From Saccopteryx bilineata (Eukaryota > Chordata > Mammalia > Chiroptera > Emballonuridae): DNA of 64,000 bases. The position numbers and the translations under genes were made by a program. The notes beneath the pieces are model-generated. The model did not search any database. It was not told the DNA's origin and saw only the letters and a program-made list of their open reading frames with translations. Of this stretch, positions 24,551 through 35,352 are shown in pieces (position 1 is the first letter of the stretch; each line of letters begins with the position of its first letter). Where the stretch lies: the NCBI RefSeq assembly GCF_036850765.1, contig NC_089492.1, positions 181,862,106 to 181,926,105 on the forward strand, given 5' to 3'.

Positions 24551-27270
24551 GGCATCCTGGGAATAGCCTACGAGGATAAATCCTGCAGCTGCAGTAATTT
24601 CCAGTAATGCCTTCCCTCCATCTCTGTCTCTCTCTGAAGTTAAGGTTAATGCCCTGTTTTGGTGTACTGTGAAAGTCCTTTTCTTCTCTTCCTGTATCAT
24701 TACCAGTCTCTTAACTGAATTTTCAATTCCAGTGTATATGCACCAGAATCACACCATATGAGAAGGTTAAAGTCAGCATGTAAGGTGAGAATCAATTTTA
24801 TTTTTAAAAAAGCACCTTTAAAAGATCTTGATTTGTCCATTTTGTGCAGCATATGTAGTATACAGCATTGGTATATATAGTATATAGAAAAACACATATT
24901 TTTAAGACTACCTAAGCAACAATTTAGTTTTTTCAGTGCCAAATCTTTAAACACGAACATCTTGGCAAGAGTCTCTGAGGGATAAGCAGGAATAAACATT
25001 GACGTTGGGCTGAGAAGATTGTATCTCTTACATTCTGATCACTCTAGTCTAGGGCATTTACTCACTGAATAAAATGGTGGGTAGAATTGTCCACATTGGA
25101 AAATTTCCCCTCTTTCCTCCTCTCTCTCCTTACTTTTACATGTGTACCCCCTTTCTCTCTCTACTTTTTCTTCCTCAATAGATATAGTTTAATTTGTATA
25201 AGTTAAATATACATGTGACATCATTTTACTCTGGTTTTCATAAATGCCATCTCTAAGTCAATCAATGTTACCATGAAATATAAGAAAAAGTATAAAGAAA
25301 GGTTGTTGCTTCCTAGTGCTCATTAGCAGGAAAACACACTATTGGATCTTATGTTTTTGTTGGAAGGATCAACTTATCATTGGAATATGGTTTTATTGTT
25401 GATATTAAACTGGTAGTTTATAGAAGGATATTGCACCGTTAGAAAAACAAGGATGATTTTTGGGGAGGGGGTGGGAAATGCACTGTACCAAGAAAGCCCT
25501 AGTTATAAGGAAGTATTACACATGTTAGAAAGCATCTCGGAATGAATTCTGGAACATATATCACTGGGTGCTTTATGGCAGGGTCTCTGCTTCGAAATGC
25601 TATTCTATCAAGCCATTTGTCAGCAACTTGCCTCTTAGTTTTCCCTAAGCGTCAATACTCCTTTTTCTAGTCTTTGGGTTTCCTCATTATCCTTTTTGTG
25701 TTTTAGCTTTTCCAACACATCTTACAACAAGGTATGATGGCATCAGCTGAGGTGGGAACTTCAAAGTCACAAAGAGAAAACTCAATCTGGAAAAATTATC
25801 CAAGACTACTCTGGGTTGGTTAGCAGTCTGTTTTCTCTCAGCTCACAACCTCATATGCTCCTGTTCTGTTTTGTATTGCATGGAGCTAACCCTATAGATT
25901 ACATTCCCAGACTCTCTTGCCAAGTGTCTTTGAGCCAAATTTGGCCAATCAGAGTTATCAGAAGGCAGGAGAAACAGAGAAGCCAAGATATTTCTTTCTC
26001 ATGTTTTCTGTTTGGAATGGTGTATTTGGGGGCAGCTGGGTCTCATCTGTGGTTGCAGGTCTTGCTGGACAACTTCTCTGGTTAGATCTCCCCAACCCTG
26101 GGCACTGGTAACATTGTCTCCTCCCTTTATTTCTTTAGCCCTATAAGGCAGAATGGCTCCCTCCTCTTGCTAGCCTCTGGGTTGCATTACTATCTTTTTT
26201 GTGTTTTAGCTCTTCCAATACCTTTGTGGAAAGATCCCCATGTTAAAATTTCTATATTAAACTACCTGGTGTGGATGATGTTTCGTTGTGGGTTTTTTTT
26301 TTTCTGTTTGCTTGTTTTTACAGACCCTGAGCCTATTCATGCTCTAACTTCCATTTTGAACCTTGTCTTGGGCCTGATGGGTTTGTCTTTAGGTCTGGCT
26401 TTAGCCAGCCTGTTGCTCCTCATATATATCTTTCCATTGTTTTTCTGGCCTCAGTTCTGATGTTTGGCTAATAGTTGGTAGTGTTAGCTCTCCCCTCCTA
26501 CGTATTTCTGTATTTGCTTGTACGAGACATTGTCTGAAATATAAGACATTGGATTTACAACCAGAAGAGTCCTTAGATATTAAACCCAGCTCCCTATTTT
26601 CATTATTGAAGACACAGAGGCTTAGAATACTTAATGTCTTCCTCAAGGTCATGAAATTAATGGTGGGGAGTAAGGAGGGAAGGTTCACATTTATGTCTAG
26701 ATAAACTTTTTATTAACTGCAGCATGTGACAGGGATTGCAGAAAGAAAGAATGAAATATTTACTGCCTGATGACCCTCCTCATTGCTTGGCTTTTAGCTT
26801 CAAGCAGACATTGTATACTGAGTGGATAAAAATGTTAATTAATTAATTCAACTCATTGATTGTTTGTCACTAAGGGCAATGTGTAACACTGCATGTTTTG
26901 GGAAGGACACATACCAATAGTAAATGTCCCCATTTTCCAGAAATTCATTCTCTGTGAAGGAGTATGACACATAAATAGATGACTCATATGCAAGTCATAT
27001 GTGTTACACACCAGGTAGAAAACTCTGAGCTCTACAAGTGGGATGCAAATACAGTATTATTTGATGTGGGAGAGAGAGAAATTTGCTCTGGATGGGCAGT
27101 GTGAAGCGAAAACTTGGTAGAGCAGGTAGTATTTAAAATGGACTGAATTTATCATTACCAAGGCTTTTAGAATGCAGTTTCTCATTTGCTGTGGACATGA
27201 CCACAAAACATTTTCCCATTAGGTTTTATTTCTGCTACATTGCTAGCATTCAGCCTATTGGGAACATTTA
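24551..27270. other. Unannotated host sequence, possible old repeats
   Basis: About 2.7 kb with no supported gene. Around 25830-26290 the text (GCCAAATTTGGCCAATCAGA, TTTAGCTCTTCCAATACCTT) resembles an unclassified old dispersed repeat. Confidence 0.45.
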
Positions 27271-27306
27271 AAAAATAAAATAAAATAAAATAAAATAAAA
27301 TAAAAT
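27271..27306 (+). repeat. (AAAAT)n pentanucleotide tract
   Basis: Seven or so AAAAT units in a row. Confidence 0.95.
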
Positions 27307-27464
27307 GTACTGAAGGGCACAGATAATATTTGACCATGTGGAGCTGATGAAACGGCCATTCAGGAGGAGCAATCACATGCAGGTAAGGAGACAGTGAGTG
27401 GTTCAGTGTAGCTGGAAAACTGATTGCTTTTAAGGGGAATAATATAATAACTACAACAATTGTA

Positions 27465-27660
27465 GTTGACATCTAATGGACTTTCACCATGTACACAAAC
27501 ATTGTGCTACATGCTTTACATCTTTGTATCAATCTACAAGACAGGTATCTTTATTCCATCTTACAGATGGGAAAACTGAGGTTCAGAGAGAATACTAACT
27601 TGTCCAAGGTCACCCAGCTAGCAAAAATGGAGCTGCGGTTCTACATAGGTCTGGCTAATT
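27465..27660 (-). repeat. MIR SINE
   Basis: Well-preserved antisense MIR core: CTTACAGATGGGAAAACTGA, GGTTCAGAGAG, AACTTGTCCAAGGTCACCCA, GCTAGCAAAAATGGAGCTG. Confidence 0.82.
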
Positions 27661-27683
27661 CTAGATAGGCCATTTACCCCTAT

Positions 27684-27925
27684 GCCTGTGATGGTGAACC
27701 TTTTTATAAAAACCGCCCACTTTTGCAGTGTTGGTCAACCTGGTCTCTCCTGCCTACTAGTAAGCGGTCCAGCTTTCATGGTGGGCCAGTCGTGGCACTG
27801 TTTCGTTGCTCCACTACCACCCACCATGAAACTAGAAAGCCAACATCTGCAATGTTTCTGATTGGGTTTAAAGTTATATATATATGAAACCCAATTAGAA
27901 TTTATAAAACTTCACTAAGCTTAAG
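27684..27925 (+). mobile_element. hAT-type element end, fragment
   Basis: CTGTGATGGTGAACCTTTTT followed by ATAAAAACCGCCCACTTTTG and TTTCATGGTGGGCC matches a bat hAT-derived repeat whose ends I recall as carrying a GGCGAACC/GTGGGCGG pattern. A rearranged SINE interrupts it at 27927. I do not find the opposite terminal repeat, so it is a fragment or its other end is diverged. The coding-like stretch at 28116-28362 could belong to the same element. Confidence 0.55.
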
Positions 27926-27926
27926 C

Positions 27927-28065
27927 TTTTTTTTTTTTTTTTTTTACAGAGAAAGAGAGAGAGTCAGAGAGAGGGATAGACAGGGACGGACTGGGATGCT
28001 GGGACCCAGGTTCGAGACCCCGAGGTCACCAGCTTGAGCGTGGGCTCATCTGATTTGAGCAAAAG
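27927..28065 (-). mobile_element. Rearranged type 1 SINE with inverted 5' part
   Basis: The left part is the normal minus-strand 3' end of a type 1 SINE: poly(T) 27927-27945, then GAGAGAGTCAGAGAGAGGGA. From about 27988 the sequence switches to the plus-strand head of the same family: GGACTGGGATGCTGGGACCC, GGTTCGAGACCCCGAGGTCA, GATTTGAGCAAAAG. Head and tail therefore face each other with the middle missing. This is the layout expected from twin priming during L1-type insertion. Confidence 0.8.
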
Positions 28066-28115
28066 ATATTTCTTTAAATATCTTGCTAATTATGGAGATT
28101 TTATGCTATCACTAG

Positions 28116-28362
28116 CTAATATCTCAAGTCATAACTGACAATATAGGATTCATTATTAATGATTATGGCTAAGTTTAGAAAAAATAATTTTGCTTTTTTT
28201 ATTAATTGACATTCTGAAAGCAAACTCTTCAGTGATTTTTCCTTGTAATATGATTGATGAAGAGCTTGTCTAAGTACAAGAAGAGATTTGTCTGTTGGCT
28301 CTGCCACTTTTTCATTGTTTGCTTGGGCTGTGTTATCTGTAGTACTTTCTATATGAAGTTTT
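28116..28362 (-). pseudogene. Open coding-like remnant, possibly transposon-derived
   Basis: On the minus strand an open stretch of about 80 codons runs from the SINE boundary at 28362 to a stop at 28116-28118, with a plain polar composition (for example NNEKVAEPTDKSLLVLRQAL). The upstream side is cut by the SINE at 28366-28767. It lies next to the hAT end at 27684 and could be part of a transposase, but no catalytic motif or zinc ligand is visible. I do not recognise the protein, and it may be chance. Confidence 0.25.
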
Positions 28363-28365
28363 TTC

Positions 28366-28767
28366 TTTTTTTTTTTTTTTTTTAGCAAGAGACAGAGAGG
28401 GGAACAGATAGGGACAGACAGACAGGAAGGGAGAGAGATGAGAAGCATCAATTTTTCATTGTGGTACCTTAGTTGTTCATTGATTGCTTTCTCATATGTG
28501 CCTTGACCAGGGGGACTCCAACCAAGCCAGTGACCCCTTGCTCAACCAGCGACCTTTTGGATCAAACCAGAGACCCTGGGCTCAAGCCAGCGACCTTTGG
28601 GATCAAGCCAGTGACCATAGAATCATGTCTATGATCCCACACTCAAACCAGCAACCCCGTGCTCAAGCTGGTTAGCCTGCACTCATGCCAGCAACCTTGG
28701 GGCTTTGAACCTGGGTTCTCAGCATCCCAGGCCAATGCTCTATTTACTGCACTACTGCCTGGCTAGG
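28366..28767 (-). mobile_element. tRNA-derived bat SINE (VES/Rhin type 1)
   Basis: The poly(A) appears as T-run 28366-28383, followed by GAGATGAGAAGCATCAATTT, TTAGTTGTTCATTGATTGC, a body with several CAAGCCAGCGACC/CAAACCAG units, and the head ending CTGCCTGGCTAGG. It is slightly longer than the copies at 7506 and 14233 because it has more internal repeat units. Confidence 0.88.
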
Positions 28768-29140
28768 TTTGAGGTTTCTTTATGTGAATCTTTTACAGTT
28801 TTTTTCCCCAATGATCTATCTGAAGGTTAATTCAGTTAAAATTTCATTTTGTAATGCATACATAGCTACTTAACCAGGCCAAAAAACAAACAAACAAACA
28901 AACAAACAAACTGCAAAATGTTGTAAAATACAAAAGTTCTAAGGGGCTAAAGATAGATGCTGCTTCCAACCTGCTTGGGAAACCACAGCTCTCTTGAGTG
29001 TTATAGATTGGATGAAAGGACTTGGTTCACCTGGACATAACATGTTTGTTAGGCTTAATTAATTTACTTAAAATATAAAAATACATGATAGCAACTTGAT
29101 AGTTAAAATTCCTGCAGAATTCTATTGCTGTTCAATTATC
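28768..29140. other. Unannotated, contains (AAAC)n at 28881-28910
   Basis: Short host stretch; the only feature is a run of about seven CAAA units. Confidence 0.6.
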
Positions 29141-29155
29141 AAAACTGTACATCTT

Positions 29156-29181
29156 GTGCTTGCTTTGGCAGCACATATACT
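29156..29181 (+). pseudogene. U6 snRNA 5' fragment, tailless retro-insertion
   Basis: The 26 bases GTGCTTGCTTTGGCAGCACA TATACT match the first 26 nt of U6 snRNA except for two C-to-T differences. They are flanked by AAAACTGTACATCTT (29141-29155) and AAAACTCTACATCTT (29182-29196), a 15-bp duplication with one mismatch. There is no poly(A) tail. This fits an L1-machinery insertion of a very short U6 5' piece. It is not a functional U6 gene: no body, no 3' end and no visible upstream PSE/TATA. Confidence 0.82.
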
Positions 29182-29196
29182 AAAACTCTACATCTT

Positions 29197-30579
29197 GCCC
29201 ATTGCTTCATATGATTTAGGCTTCTGGGGGAAAAGAATACGAAAGAAGAAGGGAGCAAAGGCAGTCTAATAATGTAATTTCCTCTAGAAAAGTCAGAGAT
29301 TTGACTCATAATACCTAAAAAAATTCTCCTGGAGTCCTTTTGAGTAGGAGTGACTAAATGCTGCTCTAAGAAAAAGATGTGTTTATATGTATAAATATTC
29401 ATTATTTCCACATATTAGGGCTGAAGAACTCAAATATTTAAATCTTATTTTTATTAAAACTTTCCTCTTTGGAATTCTTAAGGTAGATAGCCCTAATATT
29501 TAAATTGGAACTCACTTCTTTCTTCATTCTACTAACCAAAGTGACACTGGGAAAATATGAGGATTATCTGTTTACCAAAGTGATATTGTTTATACATAAG
29601 CATGCTAACCCAAATGCAAGAGCATCATGTATGAAATATCTGCCTCTTGTATTATGGCCAAGTTTAATTCCTGCTGGGATGGTAGTTTTTTCAATTAAAT
29701 TTCCATTAACTTCTTGCCTATGTGTCATTAGACACTATTTCTTACATGTGGCAAAGATGAAAGAGTAAAAGGAAATATCTGATTTATGCATCGTATTGCT
29801 TGACAAGTAAAATGTGACGATGACACTTTTTAAGGTGGGAGAAAGGGAAGCCAGCAAGGGGACAGGTCTTTTAGACCTGGCACTGACCACGGCAAAGAGG
29901 GGTGGCAGCTGTATTTCGGGAAGGCAATTTGGAAGATAGTGATCATGTGGTGGAAGCATTCGGATTGTGAAGGCTGAGATGTGGGGAAGAGCCAGACAGA
30001 GAGAACAGGCTTCAGGAAGCCTGTAATGCCAGCAGGGGAAGTACATGGATGGCACACTATGAGAAGAGGAGAGGAGGGGTGCTGGTCCATTGGAACAAGC
30101 AGGTATGAAGGGAGAAAGGCAAACCTCTTTAACTGAAGAAAGGAAAAATGGGGATCTTAGAGGCAACCCATTTGGTTAATATATGCATTCCTAGAAGACC
30201 TAAAGTTCAAACAATGATATATAAAATACCTGGAAGATCAAGAGGTACAAAAGAACAGTTCATGCATTTAAACATAGAAATGGAAAGCGTTCCCAGGGCA
30301 CTGACAGAGACAGTGAGGAAAAGAGGTTGCAACAACAGTTTTGCAAGAAGTGAAAAGATAAAAAGACAACAACCAACAAAGCAAAAATTGAAATGTATGT
30401 TTTCTAATTTCTGGTGTGGAGAAATAGTAATAATTGATGCTCAAGAAGGCTAGCTTAAGAAGACTTTTAAAGAAAGACCCATATTCTTTCAAGTTTGCAT
30501 GGGAGTTAGAATGAATGGTTTTTAGGGTTCTGTTACACAAATCAAAGCCAATGAGCTTAACACAGACCCAGGGTTTCAA
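29197..30579. other. Unannotated host sequence
   Basis: About 1.4 kb. A 143-codon frame on the minus strand at 29735-30166 has no domain or conservation signature visible by eye and is not called. Confidence 0.5.
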
Positions 30580-30643
<64 letters not shown>

Positions 30644-30787
30644 GAGGGAGGGAGGGAGGGAGGGAGGGAGGGAGGGAGGGAGGAAGGAAGGAAGGAAGGA
30701 AGGAAGGAAGGAAGGAAGGAAGGAAAAGAAGGAGGAAGGGAGGGAGGAAGGAAGGAAGGAAGGAAGGGAGGGAGGAAGGAAGGAAGA
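30580..30787 (+). repeat. Compound purine microsatellite (GAAA)n(GGGA)n(GGAA)n
   Basis: An almost uninterrupted 207-nt all-purine strand: GAAA units to about 30642, GGGA units to about 30682, then GGAA with AAAAGAAGGAGGAAGG interruptions. Long frames across it on both strands are repeat artefacts. Confidence 0.97.
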
Positions 30788-31014
30788 AGCAAAAGAGACT
30801 GAGAAAAATTTATTCACTAGGGGCTTGTGTGGGTTTACATTGAGGGTGTCTAAAGGACTGGAAGATCAAAATTTTAAATTATTATGTGTTTTACTTGAGA
30901 ACACAAAGTAAAACACAAATGATTGCACATACATATCCAAATATGTATACACACATACACATTCACACTCACATGCGTAGTCTAATAGTATGTATGTATT
31001 TGTATATGAGTAAG

Positions 31015-31265
31015 GTCAACTTTTAAATATGCATAATAATGCCTAATATGTATTGAATACTTACTATACCATACACTGTTCTGAACATTGTACATCTTGT
31101 TTACCCATCACAATTACAATATGAGGGAGGTACTCTGTCCCCTTCCCCAGTTTTATAGATGAGAAACTAAAGCACAGAAGTTCAAGTCCAAGTTCATAAC
31201 GATGTTACATGGTAGAAGTAGGATTGGGAACCAGGCATTCCTACACTAGAAGCCATGTTTGTTAC
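31015..31265 (-). repeat. MIR SINE remnant
   Basis: TATTGAATACTTACTATACC, CAGTTTTATAGATGAGAAAC, AAAGCACAGAAGTTCAAGTC and GAAGTAGGATTGGGAACCAG match the antisense MIR pattern. Confidence 0.7.
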
Positions 31266-31551
31266 TACAATTCTCTGGAATGGCAGTTAATAAATTTTTT
31301 TAAAAAATTGCTTCAGGAAGAGGTTTAACGTTTGTATTTGAATATAGATAGCTTTGACTGTTGTTCAGAGAATATTTACCTCAACATAAAATAGTGAAGC
31401 CCTAATTGAAATAAAATAAAAAGGCTGAATTGATTCAGGAGGAACTTTTTTTTAAACTGCTAGCAAGAAACTATCACATTTTAGAAGGATGCGGAACACC
31501 AGTTTAAAGTAAACTAGGCTTACCTCAGCAAGATTTCTGTTTAATTCTTGA

Positions 31552-31559
31552 CCTTAGCT
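31552..31559 (+). repeat. hAT target-site duplication, left copy
   Basis: CCTTAGCT, identical to 47918-47925 on the far side of the hAT. The separation of 16.4 kb is explained by the nested L1s. Confidence 0.95.
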
Positions 31560-31669
31560 CAGTGTTTCCCAACCTTTTTTGTGCCATGCCCCACCTTAAC
31601 CTTTCTAAAATTTTTATGTCCCACCCTATGTAACATACATAATTTTTAACATTAAAAAATTGATTTGTT

Positions 31670-31720
31670 AAGTGATGTCACGGAAATGGCGCCGTGAGCA
31701 GCGCGTCCCACAGCTCTCCC
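31670..31720 (+). promoter_or_regulatory. L1 copy B promoter start, CRE-like and YY1-like sites
   Basis: The element starts AAGTGATGTCACGGAAATGG followed by CGCCGTGAGCAGCG. TGATGTCA is one base from a CRE; copy C at the same place has the perfect palindrome TGACGTCA (45907-45914). AAATGGCGCC resembles a YY1 core, the factor known to set the start site of human L1 near +15. Function is inferred; the sites are seen. Confidence 0.6.
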
Positions 31721-31893
31721 CTAAATCACAACAAATTTATCAACTAGAAACAGAAAAATTTATCCTCGGAGCATTCCAGAGTTCCACACAAACTGAAAGC
31801 AAAAGGACTGTTATCACTTGAATCTGAGAGACGAGGGTGTGGAGGATTCTGCCACAGGGACGTTCTTTCAAACCGCAAGGAAGTGCGCCTGTG

Positions 31894-34007
31894 GTGAGTC
31901 AGCCCATATACTTGGGAACCGCGAGCCGACGCAAGCCACCACCGCGAGCGGCCGCCACGAGCCGCCGCGACCCGCCGCGAGCAGCCGTGCGCCCTGTCCG
32001 GTTGAGCACCGCTGACGTTCCCAGCGGCCCGCACACTGCGAGTGGGGGTCGCCGGCCACCGGTGCCCGGAGCGCCCCATTTGCGCGTGCCTTGGGCATTC
32101 CACGCGCCCAGGGTGCCCTGCTGGCCCGCACACCCAGGGGGCTCGATTATCCTGTGCCTGGTGCGGTCCAGCCGCCAGCGGCGGGGTGAGCGGGAGAGGC
32201 TTGGGAGATTCTCTCCGTGGGCGGGGCACCTCACCCAGCCATTCAAGCTAACAATCAAGCGTTGGGGGAGGGGCACACGCAGGCAGCCTAAAATACCTTC
32301 AGAAGCACAGCTGCGACCCAATCACTGAAATTAGCTTAACACATGAAATCTGCGCACCCTCGGTTCTAATTGATAAGATCTCTCTCAGTTCAGCGATCCA
32401 AGACAAGAGGCGTGATATTTTTTAGTGCCGCTCGCTAAACGGGCGGGGGCAACTTCTGATTGATAGAGCCTCCATATTCAGGGATAAACGCTAACAAGAA
32501 GGACTTGGCAGATAATAAGGTCTATACTACACTAGTCGTAAGCAGAGACTAGTGCCTCTTCTTCCCTGCAAAAACAGGCTACAAAGTGTGGAAAGCCTGG
32601 GTTGAGAGGTCCACCTGAATGCTAGGCGCTGAACAGTCACCTTGACAACAATTGACTCCCACCCCCGCCTGATTACACTGGACGCCCTGACTGTCAGAGC
32701 CTTTCCCAAAGCCCTGCACTGAGTGGGGATAGAGTGGGGATTTCCCAGCTCTTTGAGCCTCTTACTCCCCAGGCAGAAGCAGTTGCAGCCTTATAGCTGG
32801 ATCACCAGGCTGCTAATTCAGAAAGGGGGGACTAGGAGACAGAATCCAGGAAAGCAAACTCTCTCATCATTGGACCCTGCAAACGCCAACAAGCCTTTAC
32901 TTCCAGCAAGACTAAAGCCAATTATATGACATTGCCATAGAATCCCATCAACTGCAAATCCCTACCTAAGAGTGACACAGGGGCAGAGCCTGGGGTACAG
33001 AGTCACCGACCAGGAAGAGAGAAAAGAAAAAGGAAGAAGTTAACCTCTCAAAATCAAGAAAAACCCACAGACTTTACAAGTTGATCCACTAATTTTTTTT
33101 TTTTTTGTTGTTGTTTGTTTCTTCTATTTTTTGCCTTTATTTCCTCCACCTCGGTCCTTCTATTCTCTGCCCATCTTATGCTTCCCCTTTCTTGAACTAC
33201 ACTACTCATGAGTGTTGCATTTTATTTTTCCTCTTCATCCTCACGCTCCTTTAAGGTTATACTCCAAAACATTTAACTCTCATTCTCTCCTCTTTTGTTT
33301 TTTTTTTTGTTTGTTTGTTTTTGTCTTGCTTTATTTGTTTTTTTCTCTTCCTATTTTATTTCTTCCTTCGTTTTTCTCTTTTTCTTATTTTTTCCTTTCT
33401 ATTCGTTTTTTCTTTTCTCATTTTGCTTTCCTCCCATATAATCCTCAATCATGAACAAATTAGTTAATTTGGGACTCAAGGCTTTTTTTTGGCTTTATTT
33501 CTCTTTTTTGCTTTTGTTTTTATTTTTTTTTCTTGTTTGTTTATTTTTGTGGCATTTTGGGTCCTCCCAACCCAAGGTCTCCATTGTATTTAGTCTTTGC
33601 TCCACTTAATACAACAGATTTTTACTTATTATTTTTATTTTTTCTTCTTTATTATTCTTTTTTGGTCCTTTTTTCTGGTTCCCTCTTACCCCTCTCATTA
33701 TATCTCTTAATTGACCATCACTTACAAGCAAATCATCTTATGCTTGTCTAAGATTTTCTTCCTTTTTTTTTTTTTTTTTTTTTTTGCACTTAGTAGGTCC
33801 CTACTCCCTTTTTTTTGCCCTCGAACTCTTCACCCCAAATCAGGCCCTCCATTATAGGCACGATATTTCCCTGAGGAGGGGAGAGGAGGGAAAGAGAAGA
33901 GAGAAAAAAAAAAAGGGAAATAATAAATTATTACTGTTTTTTTTTGTGGGGTGTTTTACTCTTTTTTTTTTTTTTTTTACTTTTTACTCTTTATTAATTC
34001 TAATTAG
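31894..34007 (+). other. Inferred intron in L1 5'UTR
   Basis: The boundary at 31893/31894 reads GCCTGTG then GTGAGTCAG, close to a consensus donor. The end reads TTCTAATTAG at 33998-34007 after a pyrimidine-rich stretch, a good acceptor, and the next exon begins TGCTATCAATAAG. Copy C contains CCTGTG joined directly to TGCTATCAACAAG with nothing between. That is exactly the product of removing these 2,114 nt. The intron is inferred from this comparison; no RNA was seen. Confidence 0.88.
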
Positions 34008-34031
34008 TGCTATCAATAAGACCACCATCAG

Positions 34032-35027
34032 ATGCCGATAAGAAAGAGGAAATCGAATATTATGGATACAAAAGAAAGAGAGGCAACACAAATAGATGTG
34101 GAAAAATCTATGGAGAAAAGACTTAACATATTGGAAGCCTTGGAGCTAAATGACAGAGAATTTAAAATAGAAATCTTAAAAATACTCAGAGATATACAAG
34201 AAAACACAGAAAGGCAATATAGGGAGATCAGAAAACAACTCAATGAACACAAAGAATATATTACCAAGGAAATTGAAACTATAAAAACAAATCAAACAGA
34301 AATGAAAAACTCAATTCACGAGCTGAAAAACGAGGTAACAAGCTTAGCTAACAGAACAGCCCAGATTGAAGATAGGATTAGTGAAATAGAAGACAAACAA
34401 CTTGAGGCAAAACAGAGAGAAGAAGAAAGAGACTCAAAAATAATAAAAAAGAAGAAAGCCCTACAGGAATTGTCTGACTCCATCAGAAAGAATAACATAA
34501 GAATAATAGGTATATCAGAGGGAGAAGAGAAAGAAAATGGAATGGAGAATATACTCAAACAAATAATAGATGAGAACTTTCCAAGCCTGTGGAAGGAACT
34601 AAAGCCTCAAATTCAAGAAGCAAACAGAACACTAAGTTTTCTTAACCCCAACAAACCCACTCCAAGGCACATCATAATAAAGATGACACAAACCAATGAC
34701 AAAGAAAAAATTCTCAAGGCAGCCAGGGAAAAGAAGAGTACAACATATAAAGGAAGGCCTATTAGATTATCATCAGATTTCTCAGCAGAAACTCTACAAG
34801 CTAGAAGAGAGTGGACCCCAATATTTAAAGCCCTGAAAGAGAGGAACTTTCAGCCAAGAATACTATACCCATCAAAGCTATCCTTCAAGTATGAAGGAGA
34901 TATAAAAACATTCACAAATACAGAAAAGATGAGAGAATTTATCAACAGAAAGCCCCCACTCCAGGAAATACTAAAGGGGGTTTTCCAACCAGATTCAAAG
35001 AACAAAAGAAAACAACACCACAAGTAA
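34032..35027 (+). CDS. L1-B ORF1p, RNA-binding chaperone, intact
   Basis: 331 residues, the expected size. It begins MPIRKRKSNIMDTKERE; residues 20-145 are a K/E/Q-rich coiled coil with heptads (trimerisation). The RRM starts near residue 153 (NNIRIIGISEGEE), and the C-terminal domain contains TYKGRPIRLSSDFSAETLQA and ILYPSKLSFKYEG. The protein coats L1 RNA in the cytoplasmic particle. The start is fixed by homology with copies A and C and follows the splice acceptor by 24 nt. The spacer to ORF2 (325 nt) has stops. No defect is seen, so this gene could still encode protein. Confidence 0.92.
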   Translation: MPIRKRKSNIMDTKEREATQIDVEKSMEKRLNILEALELNDREFKIEILKILRDIQENTERQYREIRKQLNEHKEYITKEIETIKTNQTEMKNSIHELKNEVTSLANRTAQIEDRISEIEDKQLEAKQREEERDSKIIKKKKALQELSDSIRKNNIRIIGISEGEEKENGMENILKQIIDENFPSLWKELKPQIQEANRTLSFLNPNKPTPRHIIIKMTQTNDKEKILKAAREKKSTTYKGRPIRLSSDFSAETLQARREWTPIFKALKERNFQPRILYPSKLSFKYEGDIKTFTNTEKMREFINRKPPLQEILKGVFQPDSKNKRKQHHK

Positions 35028-35352
35028 CAGCTCCACCAAGAACACAATAAAACCAAACTTAAACTGTGGCAACAAAGGAAAAAAAGGGGGGAGAGGATGG
35101 AGATTAACAGTAGCAAAGGACGATGAAGTGCACAAATACTTATAAGATAGGGTACTACAATGAATATGGTAGGTACCCTTTTTATTACTTAATGGTAACC
35201 ACCCTTGAAAAAACCACCACAAAAACACTTGACTTAAAAAAGGTAGCAACAGAGGAAAGAAGTATGGAACACAAACAAACAGAAACAAATGATAGAAAAA
35301 CAAAAGAGAAGAATCAAACTAGATACAAAACTAACAGAAAGCAATTTATAAA

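Larger units (their letters stand above)
31670..34031 (+). other. L1-B 5'UTR with GC-rich head and pyrimidine-rich tail
   Basis: The first 650 bases are GC- and CpG-rich (31850-32300). The last 950 bases are mostly T/C with homopolymer runs (33080-34000). Many upstream ATGs and short frames occur, and none resembles a known protein. The pyrimidine-rich part ends at a splice acceptor used in copy C. Confidence 0.85.

Noticed and set aside
29735..30166. 143-codon minus-strand frame
   Set aside because: Overlapped by another frame, no motif or family resemblance, isolated in non-coding DNA.
30268..30817. Long open frames of repeated K/E/G/R or S/P/L/F on both strands
   Set aside because: They are translations of the GAAA/GGGA/GGAA microsatellite and have no non-repeat content.
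31744..32328. Several overlapping frames in the GC-rich head of L1-B
   Set aside because: They lie in the L1 5'UTR, mostly within the inferred intron, and have no family match.
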